A stretch of 64,000 nt of DNA, taken from NCBI GenBank assembly GCA_018401115.1, contig JAGYKX010000005.1:744001-808000 (forward strand), read 5' to 3'. Made by a program: the position numbers and the translations under genes. The notes beneath the pieces were generated by a model, which saw only the letters and a program-made list of their open reading frames with translations, made no database searches and was not told the DNA's origin. Source of the DNA: Flavobacteriaceae bacterium (GTDB lineage Bacteria > Bacteroidota > Bacteroidia > Flavobacteriales > Flavobacteriaceae). Positions 22,586 to 29,613 of the stretch are shown here, piece after piece; positions within the stretch are counted from its first letter, which is position 1; every line of letters starts with the position of its first letter.

Positions 22586-23539
22586 ATGAAAAAATATACA
22601 GATACAGGAAAAAAAGATACTAGAAGTGGTTTTGGTGCAGGATTAGCCTATTTAGGTAGAACTAATAAGAATGTTGTTGCATTGTGCGCAGATCTTATAG
22701 GCTCTTTAAAGATGGATGAATTTATTGCAGAGAACCCAGAGCGTTTTTATCAAATAGGTATTGCAGAAGCTAATATGATTGGAATTGCAGCTGGTTTGAC
22801 TATTGGGGGGAAAATTCCATTTACTGGGACATTTGCCAACTTTTCAACTGGTAGGGTTTACGATCAAATCAGACAATCTGTTGCTTACTCAGATAAGAAT
22901 GTTAAAATATGCGCCTCCCATGCGGGCTTGACATTAGGAGAAGATGGTGCTACACACCAAATTCTTGAAGATATAGGTTTAATGAAAATGCTACCAGGAA
23001 TGGTGGTCATAAACACCTGTGATTATAACCAAACTAAAGCAGCTACCATTGCAATAGCAGATTACCATGGTCCTGTTTACTTGCGTTTCGGTAGGCCTGC
23101 AGTAGCTAATTTTACTCCACCAGATGCACCTTTTGAAATTGGAAAAGCCCTTTTGTTGCAAGAAGGGACAGACGTCACTATTGTAGCCACCGGACACCTA
23201 GTTTGGGAGGCTTTAATTGCAGCAGAGGAGTTAGCAGAAAAAGGGATCAGTGCAGAGGTTATTAATATACACACGATTAAACCATTAGACGAAGCTGCTA
23301 TTTTAGCTTCTGTAGTAAAAACATCTTGTATTGTTACTGCAGAAGAACACAATATCTTAGGTGGTTTAGGAGAAAGTGTTGCAAGAACTTTGGCTTCAAA
23401 ACATCCTGTACCACAAGAATTCATTGGAACAAATGACACTTTCGGAGAGAGTGGTACACCAGCACAACTCATGGAGAAATATGGATTGAACGCAGCGGCC
23501 ATTACAAAGGCTTGTGGAAAAGTAATAAAACGCAAATAA
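22586..23539 (+). CDS. Transketolase, C-terminal (Pyr/swivel) subunit
   Basis: The 317-residue protein carries the pyrimidine-binding domain with the conserved Glu in QIGIAEANMIGIAAGLTIGG (about residues 55-75) and the C-terminal swivel domain (EGTDVTIVATGHLV onward). It is encoded just after the N-terminal subunit and completes the enzyme. DXS-like and pyruvate dehydrogenase beta subunits share this fold, but the pairing with the transketolase N-terminal half makes the call safe. Confidence 0.92.
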   Translation: MKKYTDTGKKDTRSGFGAGLAYLGRTNKNVVALCADLIGSLKMDEFIAENPERFYQIGIAEANMIGIAAGLTIGGKIPFTGTFANFSTGRVYDQIRQSVAYSDKNVKICASHAGLTLGEDGATHQILEDIGLMKMLPGMVVINTCDYNQTKAATIAIADYHGPVYLRFGRPAVANFTPPDAPFEIGKALLLQEGTDVTIVATGHLVWEALIAAEELAEKGISAEVINIHTIKPLDEAAILASVVKTSCIVTAEEHNILGGLGESVARTLASKHPVPQEFIGTNDTFGESGTPAQLMEKYGLNAAAITKACGKVIKRK

Positions 23540-23562
23540 AATCGTTTTACCATACAAATGTC

Positions 23563-23609
23563 TAAAGGCGTATTTTAATTCTTACAAAAGATCTTAAAAT
23601 GCGCCTTTT
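23563..23609 (+). terminator. Long inverted repeat after the transketolase genes
   Basis: A 16-bp stem (23563-23578 with 23594-23609, one G-T pair) encloses a 15-nt loop. It lies between the transketolase operon and the next gene and is probably a terminator, although the following T-run is poor. Confidence 0.55.
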
Positions 23610-23629
23610 ACTTTAAAATATAATTTACG

Positions 23630-24247
23630 ATGAAAAAAATATTATTTATTGGAGTGGCCTTAATCACTTTTCAAGGCTTTGCACAGAAAGAAACAGGGAT
23701 AGGAATTAAAGTTGGCGTAAATTACAATCAGAATGGCAATTTAAAAACTGCTGTAAGTAGCGCTGCAAGCGATATTATTTCTGGCTCGGATCAAAAAATG
23801 GGCTATCATCTTGGTCTTTATGCTAAAATGGATTTACCAATTTTTTACCTCAGACCTGAATTGATTTTCACTCATACCAAAAGTGCTTATGACTTTTCAG
23901 GAGAAAATGGAGTGTATAGTCAATCAAAAATAGACCTTCCTATTCTATTAGGCTATGAGATTATAAGTCCTCTACATGTTTTTGCAGGCCCATCTATTCA
24001 ATTGGTATTAGGTAATGATTTTGACTTGAATAATGTTGCTCTAACAAATCTAGAAAAAAATACCACCATTGGTTTTCAATTTGGCGCTGGTATAAACCTA
24101 GGACGTTTAGGATTAGATGTAAGGTTTGAGAGGGGATTAAGTCCAAATCAAATCTCATTGATCAACAACAATATCACCACTATTTCAGAAAGTTTTATTG
24201 ACACTAGGCCCACCCAAGTGATCTTTGCGCTTTCATATGCCTTATAA
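23630..24247 (+). CDS. PorT-like outer-membrane beta-barrel protein
   Basis: The 205-residue protein has a signal peptide cleaved after GFAQ (about residue 19) and alternating beta-strands (IGIKVGVNYNQNG, HLGLYAKMDLPIFYLRPELIFTH) characteristic of the outer-membrane beta-barrel (OMP_b-brl/PorT) family. It ends in VIFALSYAL. It stands alone between two terminators. Members are usually annotated as porin-family proteins without a proven function. It is not the type IX secretion PorT itself as far as I can judge. Confidence 0.75.
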   Translation: MKKILFIGVALITFQGFAQKETGIGIKVGVNYNQNGNLKTAVSSAASDIISGSDQKMGYHLGLYAKMDLPIFYLRPELIFTHTKSAYDFSGENGVYSQSKIDLPILLGYEIISPLHVFAGPSIQLVLGNDFDLNNVALTNLEKNTTIGFQFGAGINLGRLGLDVRFERGLSPNQISLINNNITTISESFIDTRPTQVIFALSYAL

Positions 24248-24263
24248 ACATAAAGAAATATTT

Positions 24264-24298
24264 AAAAAAAAAGCCCTGCAATATGCAGGGCTTTTTTT
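24264..24298. terminator. Bidirectional terminator
   Basis: The 8-bp perfect stem GCCCTGCA/TGCAGGGC (24273-24280 and 24284-24291) with a 3-nt loop is flanked by A9 and T7. It can end transcripts from both sides. Its distal edge forms part of the stop codon of the minus-strand FKBP gene. Confidence 0.9.
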
Positions 24299-25241
24299 AA
24301 TCTTTATCTAAATAGTCCGGAATACCGTCCCCATCTGAATCTGTAAATGTGATGGAACCGTCTGCATTAATAACAATTTCTTCCCTGGTGGGAATACCAT
24401 CTCCGTCGTCATCTGAATCTACATGATTGGCTAGTGCAGGTTGAAAACTACTGGCTTCCTCGTCTGCATCTGTGTTGTCATTACCCAAAATTCCATCCCC
24501 ATTGAGGTCTTCTAATATAGAGGGAATACCGTCATTATCATAATCTGTATCTAGTACAAACTTACCTAATTCAATAGAAAACATTAATGGTGTATATGCT
24601 GGAATAACTCCTGAGCTAGAATTGTAATAACCCAGCGCAGAAGGAAAAACGAACAAGCCAATACCACTGTCCGAGAAAGTTGTTGTGCCATCGGGATGGT
24701 TCTCAACATTAAGACCAGATTTAAGCTTGTTTACACCCAATTGATACCCCCTTATGGTAAAAGGAAGGTATTGCCAGAGAAAACTGGCAGATGCGTCAAA
24801 TGATTTACCATTTAAAAAACTTCCCTCGTACTTAATAAGCGTAGAGTCTGCAATAGTAGGAGAGATTCCACTAGCGCCCTCTCTTACAACCAAATAATAG
24901 TAGGTATGGTTCACGACCTCTTTTGTATCTAAACCATAGTAATCAGAATCAATTGCAATGGTTTCAGATTGCATCATTTGAGAAAGAGGGGTTTTATTGG
25001 CATTATCTCCAGCAAGTGTGTCTACCCTCACTTTAAAGTCAAAACCAACAGGTGGATTTTGAAAAGATTCGTAATTATAAAAGTGTGTCTCCAAAAAAGC
25101 AGAAATATCTTCGGCATTGGTTGGTTCTACCTCACTTAAATTTAACGGAGGTACTAATTCTACGCCTACTATTTCATTTTTCTTACAGGAAATAGCAGTG
25201 AGTAATACAAAAGCAAAAAGGAATAAAGTATTCTTAGACAT
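24297..25241 (-). CDS. FKBP-type peptidyl-prolyl isomerase lipoprotein with calcium-binding-type C-terminal repeats
   Basis: The 314-residue protein begins with a lipoprotein signal (C19, followed by KKNE). The central part (about residues 95-230) contains an FKBP domain (DSTLIKYEGSFLNGKSFDAS, LPFTIRGYQLGVNKLKSG, with SIELGKF at its end). The C-terminal 80 residues hold Asp-rich repeats (DTDYDNDGIPS, DLNGDGILG, DSDDDGDGIPT, DSDGDGIPD) of the thrombospondin-type-3 calcium-binding kind. It is expected at the cell surface or outer-membrane leaflet as a calcium-dependent folding factor. Flavobacterial FKBP lipoproteins include gliding protein GldI, but I would not equate this one with GldI. Confidence 0.85.
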   Translation of the reverse strand: MSKNTLFLFAFVLLTAISCKKNEIVGVELVPPLNLSEVEPTNAEDISAFLETHFYNYESFQNPPVGFDFKVRVDTLAGDNANKTPLSQMMQSETIAIDSDYYGLDTKEVVNHTYYYLVVREGASGISPTIADSTLIKYEGSFLNGKSFDASASFLWQYLPFTIRGYQLGVNKLKSGLNVENHPDGTTTFSDSGIGLFVFPSALGYYNSSSGVIPAYTPLMFSIELGKFVLDTDYDNDGIPSILEDLNGDGILGNDNTDADEEASSFQPALANHVDSDDDGDGIPTREEIVINADGSITFTDSDGDGIPDYLDKD

Positions 25242-25280
25242 TTAGAATCATTTTAAGGGCCACAAGATACAATTTTCCCT

Positions 25281-25288
25281 TATTTTTG
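25281..25288 (+). promoter_or_regulatory. -7 box upstream of the S4-domain gene
   Basis: TATTTTTG matches TAnnTTTG and lies 32 nt before the ATG at 25321. It probably drives the run of S4, methyltransferase and phosphoribosyltransferase genes. Confidence 0.45.
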
Positions 25289-25320
25289 TCAGAGACATTA
25301 ACAAAAATTTTGTATTGTTT

Positions 25321-25710
25321 ATGCGTTTAGACAAATACCTGTGGGCCCTGAGATATTTTAAGACCAGAAACATTGCTTCAGAAGCGTGTAAGAAGGGACA
25401 GATCAGGGTTAATGATCAAATTGCCAAGCCTTCTAGGGAAGTTTATCCTATGGATAAACTACTCATTCGAAAAAATCAGATAAATTTTCAATGTACTGTA
25501 CTAGATATTCCCAGTAGTCGATTAGGGGCTAAACTCGTGGACATGTACCGTAAGGACACCACCCCATTAGAGGCATTAGAACAACACAAAGTAGCTGCAC
25601 TGGCTCAAGAACATTACAGGAAAAGTGGGACTGGAAGACCCACAAAGAAAGAAAGAAGAGACCTATCTGACTACGCCCAAGAGAATGAAGAAAACACCGA
25701 TTGGGAATAA
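25321..25710 (+). CDS. S4-domain RNA-binding protein (Hsp15-like)
   Basis: The 129-residue basic protein starts MRLDKYLWALRYFKTRNIA, the S4-domain start of Hsp15/YrfH-type proteins, and ends in a charged tail. Hsp15 in E. coli recycles free 50S subunits carrying nascent chains. A TTG start two codons upstream is possible, but the ATG at 25321 matches the family. It is followed 14 nt later by the methyltransferase gene. Confidence 0.88.
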   Translation: MRLDKYLWALRYFKTRNIASEACKKGQIRVNDQIAKPSREVYPMDKLLIRKNQINFQCTVLDIPSSRLGAKLVDMYRKDTTPLEALEQHKVAALAQEHYRKSGTGRPTKKERRDLSDYAQENEENTDWE

Positions 25711-25724
25711 GAATACAGCATACT

Positions 25725-26351
25725 ATGAATACAAATCAAGACTTAAGCAAAGCCTATTGGGAAAAGAGATACAACAAGCAGGAAACTGGTTGGGATATTG
25801 GAGGTATTTCTCCTCCTATGAAATTTGCCATAGACCAATTGGCCTTTCAATATCCAGAACAAAAAGATTTAAGCATCTTAATTCCTGGTGCTGGCTTAGG
25901 ACATGAAGCCATTTATTTGCACCAAAAAGGGTATACTAATGTTCATGTTTTGGATATTGCTAAAAAACCATTAGCAGAAATTGCCCTTAATTACCCAGAT
26001 TTCCCGAGCCATCACTTGCACTGTGAAGACTTTTTTAATTTTAAAAAAGATACATTTGATATTATTTTTGAACAAACGTTTTTTTGCGCCATACCACCTA
26101 GCTCCAGAGAAATGTACGTCCTAAAAATACATGAATTATTAAAGCCAAAAGGTATTTTAACTGGCCTGTTTTTTAATTTTCCCTTAACTGATCAAGGACC
26201 TCCATTTGGAGGAAGCATAGAAGAATATTTGGATTTATTTGACCCTTATTTTTTAATAAATTTTATGGAAACTGCTCAAAATTCAATAAAACCTAGAGCA
26301 GAGAAAGAACTCTTCTTTATATTTGAAAATAGATCGCAAAAACAAGCTTAA
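25725..26351 (+). CDS. TPMT-family SAM-dependent methyltransferase
   Basis: The 208-residue protein has the thiopurine-methyltransferase-like start (SKAYWEKRYNKQETGWDIGGISPP), the SAM motif LIPGAGLGHEAIYL, and the downstream EQTFFCAIPPSSRE segment, all typical of the TPMT family. Homology begins at the ATG at 25725. The substrate is unknown; family members methylate thiols, selenium or halide ions. It lies between the S4 gene and the phosphoribosyltransferase gene with short gaps, so the three genes are likely co-transcribed. Confidence 0.85.
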   Translation: MNTNQDLSKAYWEKRYNKQETGWDIGGISPPMKFAIDQLAFQYPEQKDLSILIPGAGLGHEAIYLHQKGYTNVHVLDIAKKPLAEIALNYPDFPSHHLHCEDFFNFKKDTFDIIFEQTFFCAIPPSSREMYVLKIHELLKPKGILTGLFFNFPLTDQGPPFGGSIEEYLDLFDPYFLINFMETAQNSIKPRAEKELFFIFENRSQKQA

Positions 26352-26362
26352 ACATCTACAAC

Positions 26363-26857
26363 ATGTCACATCAAATATTAACACACCGAGAGATTGCCCA
26401 TAAAATTCAGAGAATTGCATATCAAATCTATGAATCTAATGTAAATGAAAAGGAAATTATAGTGGCAGGTATAATAGGCACTGGACTTGAATTTGCAAAA
26501 AAAATTAGTCATGTTCTTCAAGAAATCACCGATGCTACTATTTTACTTTGTGAATTAAAAATGGACAAAAAAAACCCGCTTAAGGGTGTAAGCACCTCTA
26601 TTGATAAAAGGAATTATGAAAATAAATCAGTGGTATTAGTGGACGATGTTTTAAATTCAGGAAGCACTTTGATTTATGGGGTACATCATTTTCTTCAAGT
26701 GCCTCTGAAACAAATTAAAACAGCCGTTTTAGTCAATAGAAATCACAAGAAATACCCAGTGAAAGCAGATTTTAAAGGAATTTCACTTTCCACTTCATTA
26801 CACGAACACATTGAGGTAAGATTCGAAAAGGACAATGACGCAGTGTATTTAAAGTAA
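26363..26857 (+). CDS. Type I phosphoribosyltransferase (PyrR-like)
   Basis: The 164-residue protein has the type I PRTase PRPP-binding motif VVLVDDVLNSGST (about residues 90-102) and a short N-terminal hood. Overall it resembles PyrR/uracil-phosphoribosyltransferase-like proteins that flavobacteria encode near aroK. Its base specificity cannot be read from the sequence, so I do not give a symbol. It is convergent with aroK across a set of degenerate repeats. Confidence 0.8.
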   Translation: MSHQILTHREIAHKIQRIAYQIYESNVNEKEIIVAGIIGTGLEFAKKISHVLQEITDATILLCELKMDKKNPLKGVSTSIDKRNYENKSVVLVDDVLNSGSTLIYGVHHFLQVPLKQIKTAVLVNRNHKKYPVKADFKGISLSTSLHEHIEVRFEKDNDAVYLK

Positions 26858-26866
26858 TCTTTTTAA

Positions 26867-26979
26867 CTAATCTATAACTACTTTATCTTGCTAAGGCTTA
26901 CTTTGCTACTTTTTTTATTAAGTATCCTTATAGCTACTTTATTTCACTAAGGTTTCCTATGGCTGCTCTATTTTACTAA
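26867..26979. repeat. Four degenerate 27-29 nt tandem repeats derived from the 3' end of aroK
   Basis: Reading the minus strand, four units begin TTAGTAAAATA, TTAGTGAAATAA, TTAATAAAAAAA and TTAGCAAGATAA and lie at 26951-26979, 26922-26950, 26895-26921 and 26867-26894. The first contains the last six codons and the stop of aroK. The others lie in the non-coding gap and diverge progressively. They look like slipped-strand duplications that have since decayed. Confidence 0.75.
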
Positions 26980-27481
26980 TAATTTTTTGAGAGATTTCAT
27001 AGGGTGCTTGTCCAAGTACAGGGAAAACTAAATGCGCTTGTTCATAAAAGGGTGCCCTTTCAAAAAGATGTTTTCCTAAAAACTCCGGCAATTGCGCTTT
27101 ATCTAAACCTGCAATTAGTGGCCTTTGATCCATTTCATCTTCTAGACGAGTTACTAATTCCGGTATAGAAAGCTTTAAATACAATACAATGCAATTGGAA
27201 AAAGCTTTCATCTTTTCCATATTATCACCAAAACAAGGGGTTCCCCCTCCTGTAGACAAAACAAATGAGTCCTCAGAATTTCCCAAATGAATAAGGGCTT
27301 CTCGCTCTGCCTTTCTAAAAAAAACCGCCCCCTTAGTTTTAAACAGATCTGTAACGGACATCTCGTACTTTTCAGAGATATAGTGATCTAAATCTATAAA
27401 AGGAATGGCTAAACTTTCAGCTAAAAGTTTCCCAGTGGTTGTTTTACCACTTCCCATATACCCTACCAATACAACTTTCAT
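26957..27481 (-). CDS. aroK: Shikimate kinase
   Basis: The 174-residue protein has the P-loop GYMGSGKTTTGKLLA at its start, the shikimate-binding DLDHYI and FRKAERE motifs, LSTGGGTPC, and a lid region with RPL. It phosphorylates shikimate on the way to chorismate. Its 3' end is part of a set of tandem repeats that continue beyond the stop codon. A -7 box TAACTTTG lies on the minus strand at 27504-27511 with a TTTG at 27534-27537 (spacing 22). Confidence 0.93.
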   Translation of the reverse strand: MKVVLVGYMGSGKTTTGKLLAESLAIPFIDLDHYISEKYEMSVTDLFKTKGAVFFRKAEREALIHLGNSEDSFVLSTGGGTPCFGDNMEKMKAFSNCIVLYLKLSIPELVTRLEDEMDQRPLIAGLDKAQLPEFLGKHLFERAPFYEQAHLVFPVLGQAPYEISQKIISKIEQP

Positions 27482-27503
27482 TTTTTATTTACTTCTACAG
27501 ACA

Positions 27504-27537
27504 CAAAGTTACATTTCTTCAGAGGTTTTATAGCAAA
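27504..27537 (-). promoter_or_regulatory. Promoter of aroK
   Basis: TTTG (27534-27537), 22 nt, and TAACTTTG (27504-27511) on the minus strand give a plausible though slightly long Bacteroidota promoter, with an expected leader of about 18 nt. Confidence 0.45.
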
Positions 27538-27646
27538 AAGTCACACACAAAAGCATTACATAAAAAAAACACATTCTATTTCAAAGCCTAATTGACTGTA
27601 TAGCAGTACCCTTTTAAAAAAAACAAAAAATTATATGTAATTAGCC

Positions 27647-27676
27647 TTGGAAAATTAATTATTGATAGTATATTTG
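27647..27676 (+). promoter_or_regulatory. Promoter of tRNA-Lys
   Basis: TTGG (27647-27650), an 18-nt spacer and TATATTTG (27669-27676) match the Bacteroidota promoter. The following GCACCCGC resembles the start region of the rRNA promoter. The tRNA begins 31 nt downstream. Confidence 0.6.
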
Positions 27677-27706
27677 CACCCGCTAACAGCAATAAAGTTA
27701 GTTAAT

Positions 27707-27779
27707 GACCTGGTAGCTCAGTTGGTAGAGCATCTCCCTTTTAAGGAGAGGGTCCTGGGTTCGAGCCCCAGCCCGGTCA
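27707..27779 (+). tRNA. tRNA-Lys (anticodon TTT)
   Basis: A 73-nt cloverleaf has the acceptor GACCTGG/CCCGGTC, the D-arm GCTC...GAGC, an anticodon loop CTTTTAA with anticodon TTT, and the T-arm CTGGGTTCGAGCCCCAG. CCA is not encoded. Confidence 0.95.
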
Positions 27780-27780
27780 C

Positions 27781-27812
27781 AAAAAAGTTAAGTCTTGCAC
27801 TTAACTTTTTTT
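27781..27812 (+). terminator. Terminator after tRNA-Lys
   Basis: AAGTTAAGT pairs with ACTTAACTT over a 5-nt loop (27785-27807) and is followed by T7. It separates tRNA-Lys from tRNA-Leu, although partial read-through may supply tRNA-Leu, for which I see no clear separate promoter. Confidence 0.8.
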
Positions 27813-27858
27813 GTTTGCAGTCTTTTTGAACAATTTTTTGTTTCTTTAGTATGCAGAT

Positions 27859-27941
27859 GCTCACGTGGTGAAATTGGTAGACATGCCATCTTGAGGGGGT
27901 GGTGTCCTATGGACGTGCTGGTTCGAATCCAGTCGTGAGCA
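27859..27941 (+). tRNA. tRNA-Leu (anticodon GAG)
   Basis: This 83-nt class II tRNA has the acceptor GCTCACG/CGTGAGC, the anticodon stem CCATC/GGTGG with loop TTGAGGG (anticodon GAG), a long variable arm, and the T-arm CTGGTTCGAATCCAG. CCA is not encoded. Confidence 0.94.
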
Positions 27942-27946
27942 CATCG

Positions 27947-27977
27947 AACCTTCAACCTTTATTGGTTGGAGGTTTTT
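27947..27977 (+). terminator. Terminator after tRNA-Leu
   Basis: AACCTTCAACC (27947-27957) pairs with GGTTGGAGGTT (27964-27974) across a 6-nt loop, and T residues follow. Confidence 0.8.
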
Positions 27978-28034
27978 TATTTGTTTTCACATTAAAAGCG
28001 TGATTGCTTAATATACGGAACCTTATGGAGATGA

Positions 28035-28208
28035 ATTAAAAAGGTGACTTATGTAGAGTCGGTTTTCAGTACCCCAATTCAGTTCATCGGGCTGAGAAAG
28101 ATCAATACCATCGGAATACACCAAGCTATCAAGGTGATGCATCTCTCAGCGATTGCCTACAAACCTAAAAAACACCTGAAATTCATTGGAAAACACACAG
28201 AGAAGTAG
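28035..28208 (+). pseudogene. Transposase C-terminal remnant (IS1182/IS4-like)
   Basis: The frame ending at the TAG at 28206-28208 encodes VESVFSTPIQFIGLRK followed by INTIGIHQAIKVMHLSAIAY and a basic tail. This is the C-terminal end of DDE transposases I associate with the IS1182/IS4-type group, in which a VQSVFGT...GLR...VNTIGI...A.KVM..SAIAYNLKK pattern is common. No start codon, catalytic domain or terminal repeats remain. The fragment marks past insertion next to the tRNA genes. Confidence 0.65.
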
Positions 28209-28558
28209 GGTAGAATGTATTTGTATATCAATTTTACAATTAACGATGTTTACTTAAATTACCGCAAACGTTTGTGCATAAGAATAGTTGCGTGGGTTGG
28301 CACGAAACATTACAAATATGATATTATTTATAAATTCTGCGATTATTTTCCAAATAGGCGAAATCAATAAGAAATTTAAACCAAGGAAAGTTTATTTAAA
28401 CTGGAGATAAGAAACACTACCAGAAAGATTAATTAACAAAATCTTTTATTGGTTCAATTTTAAAATTACAACAGAAAAATCAACATTATAAATAGCATTA
28501 GGATTGCATTCTAATTATTTTTATTTAAATTGTGCAGTAAAGCTTTAAATAGGTATTT
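28209..28558. other. AT-rich intergenic stretch, possible family-specific intergenic repeat
   Basis: This 350-nt stretch holds no credible open frame. The part from about 28260 to 28450 (ACCGCAAACGTTTGTGCATA, GCGTGGGTTGGCACGAAAC, GCGATTATTTTCCAAATA) resembles intergenic repeated sequences I recall from Flavobacteriaceae genomes near mobile genes. I cannot verify copy number from one window. Confidence 0.35.
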
Positions 28559-29247
28559 ATGAAAAAAATTCTAATGCTTATAAATTTAGTGTTTTTCACC
28601 TTTAGTAGTTGTGTTGCTGATAGTGACAAAATAATACAGAAAGAATTTTTTTTTCTAAAGAAATTAATGATATAAACACTAAAAACATTGGTATAAATCA
28701 TGAAAATTCTATTTTTTTAGAAGGAAAGTTTAAAATAATTAAGCCTTCAAAAAATCAGTTAGCAATCTACACAGAAACAAAGGAAACAAGACATATATTC
28801 TTATTTAATCAAGTTGATGAATTGTTTGATATTGAAAAAAATATATCAAAATTATCATACTTAAAGGATGGAATATTATTAAATGACGATTTATTTCTAG
28901 GAATTGAAGGAAATGTAAATAAAATTATGCATCAGCATATAATGAAACTATCAAAAAATAATACTTTAGAAAAAATTGAAAATTTTAAAATGTTATCTCA
29001 CTATAGCTTTCTTAAGGATAATATGAAATTTAAAGATTTATCAATAGAAAATTTAGTCTTTGAAATTTCAGCAAGCATAGAACTATCTCATGAAGGAGAC
29101 TGTAAGGCTGGAGGAGAAGGTGCAACTTCCTGTAGCCTTGGTAGTGGGGCTACTGGTTGCTCAGTTTCTTGTGGTTCAGGATACTATGCCTGTTGTGTTT
29201 ATACTCCTATGGGTCCAAATGATTGTCATTGTGATAAAAAATCTTAG
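28559..29247 (+). pseudogene. Cys-rich lipoprotein gene, out of frame at a T9 tract (pseudogene or phase-variable)
   Basis: The ATG at 28559 opens a lipoprotein signal, MKKILMLINLVFFTFSSC, with a lipobox Cys at residue 18. The frame stops early, after a run of nine T (28646-28654). With one extra T (or two fewer) the frame joins an uninterrupted downstream frame that ends at 29247, giving about 229 residues. The C-terminal 45 residues carry eight cysteines (GEGATSCSLGSGATGCSVSC and YYACC are parts), suggesting a disulfide-rich, secreted or surface domain. The gene is richer in A and T than its neighbours and sits beside a transposase remnant, so it may be acquired. I do not recognise the family. 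Confidence 0.6.
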
Positions 29248-29613
29248 TCTATAATCACATTTGAGATTTCTGATTCTAGGAGTCTCAAAAATTTAAGAAA
29301 GCAAGTCAAAATAAAATAACACTATAGAAATTAACTTCTATGTTTTAAATAAGATTGTGTTGGGAAAAATGATAAGGGTAAGTGGTTGCCAATTATTAAT
29401 TCAATAAATACTTTAAGGTCCTTTAAGTTTTCAAACAACTTAAATATCTCTTAAAAACTCCATCATTTTTTTCGAAAATAGGTCTTTAGGGTGCACTGAA
29501 AAATATTATACTTCACCTAAGCGACTTCCATAAGAAGTCGCTTTTTTTTGTCTGCTGAACTACAAAAGATTTACTACATTTAATCATGTATTAAATCATG
29601 AAATTGATCATTT
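29248..29613. other. Intergenic region, no gene seen
   Basis: This 366-nt AT-rich gap holds a weak inverted repeat just after the Cys-rich gene (TTTGAGA at 29260-29266, TCTCAAA at 29283-29289) and one strong terminator hairpin near its end. I find no open frame with coding character and no recognised RNA. Confidence 0.5.
29519..29549 (+). terminator. Strong hairpin terminator
   Basis: AAGCGACTTC (29519-29528) and GAAGTCGCTT (29534-29543) form a perfect 10-bp stem with a 5-nt loop and a T-run. No gene ends directly before it. It may end read-through from the accessory island or a small transcript I could not identify. Confidence 0.8.
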
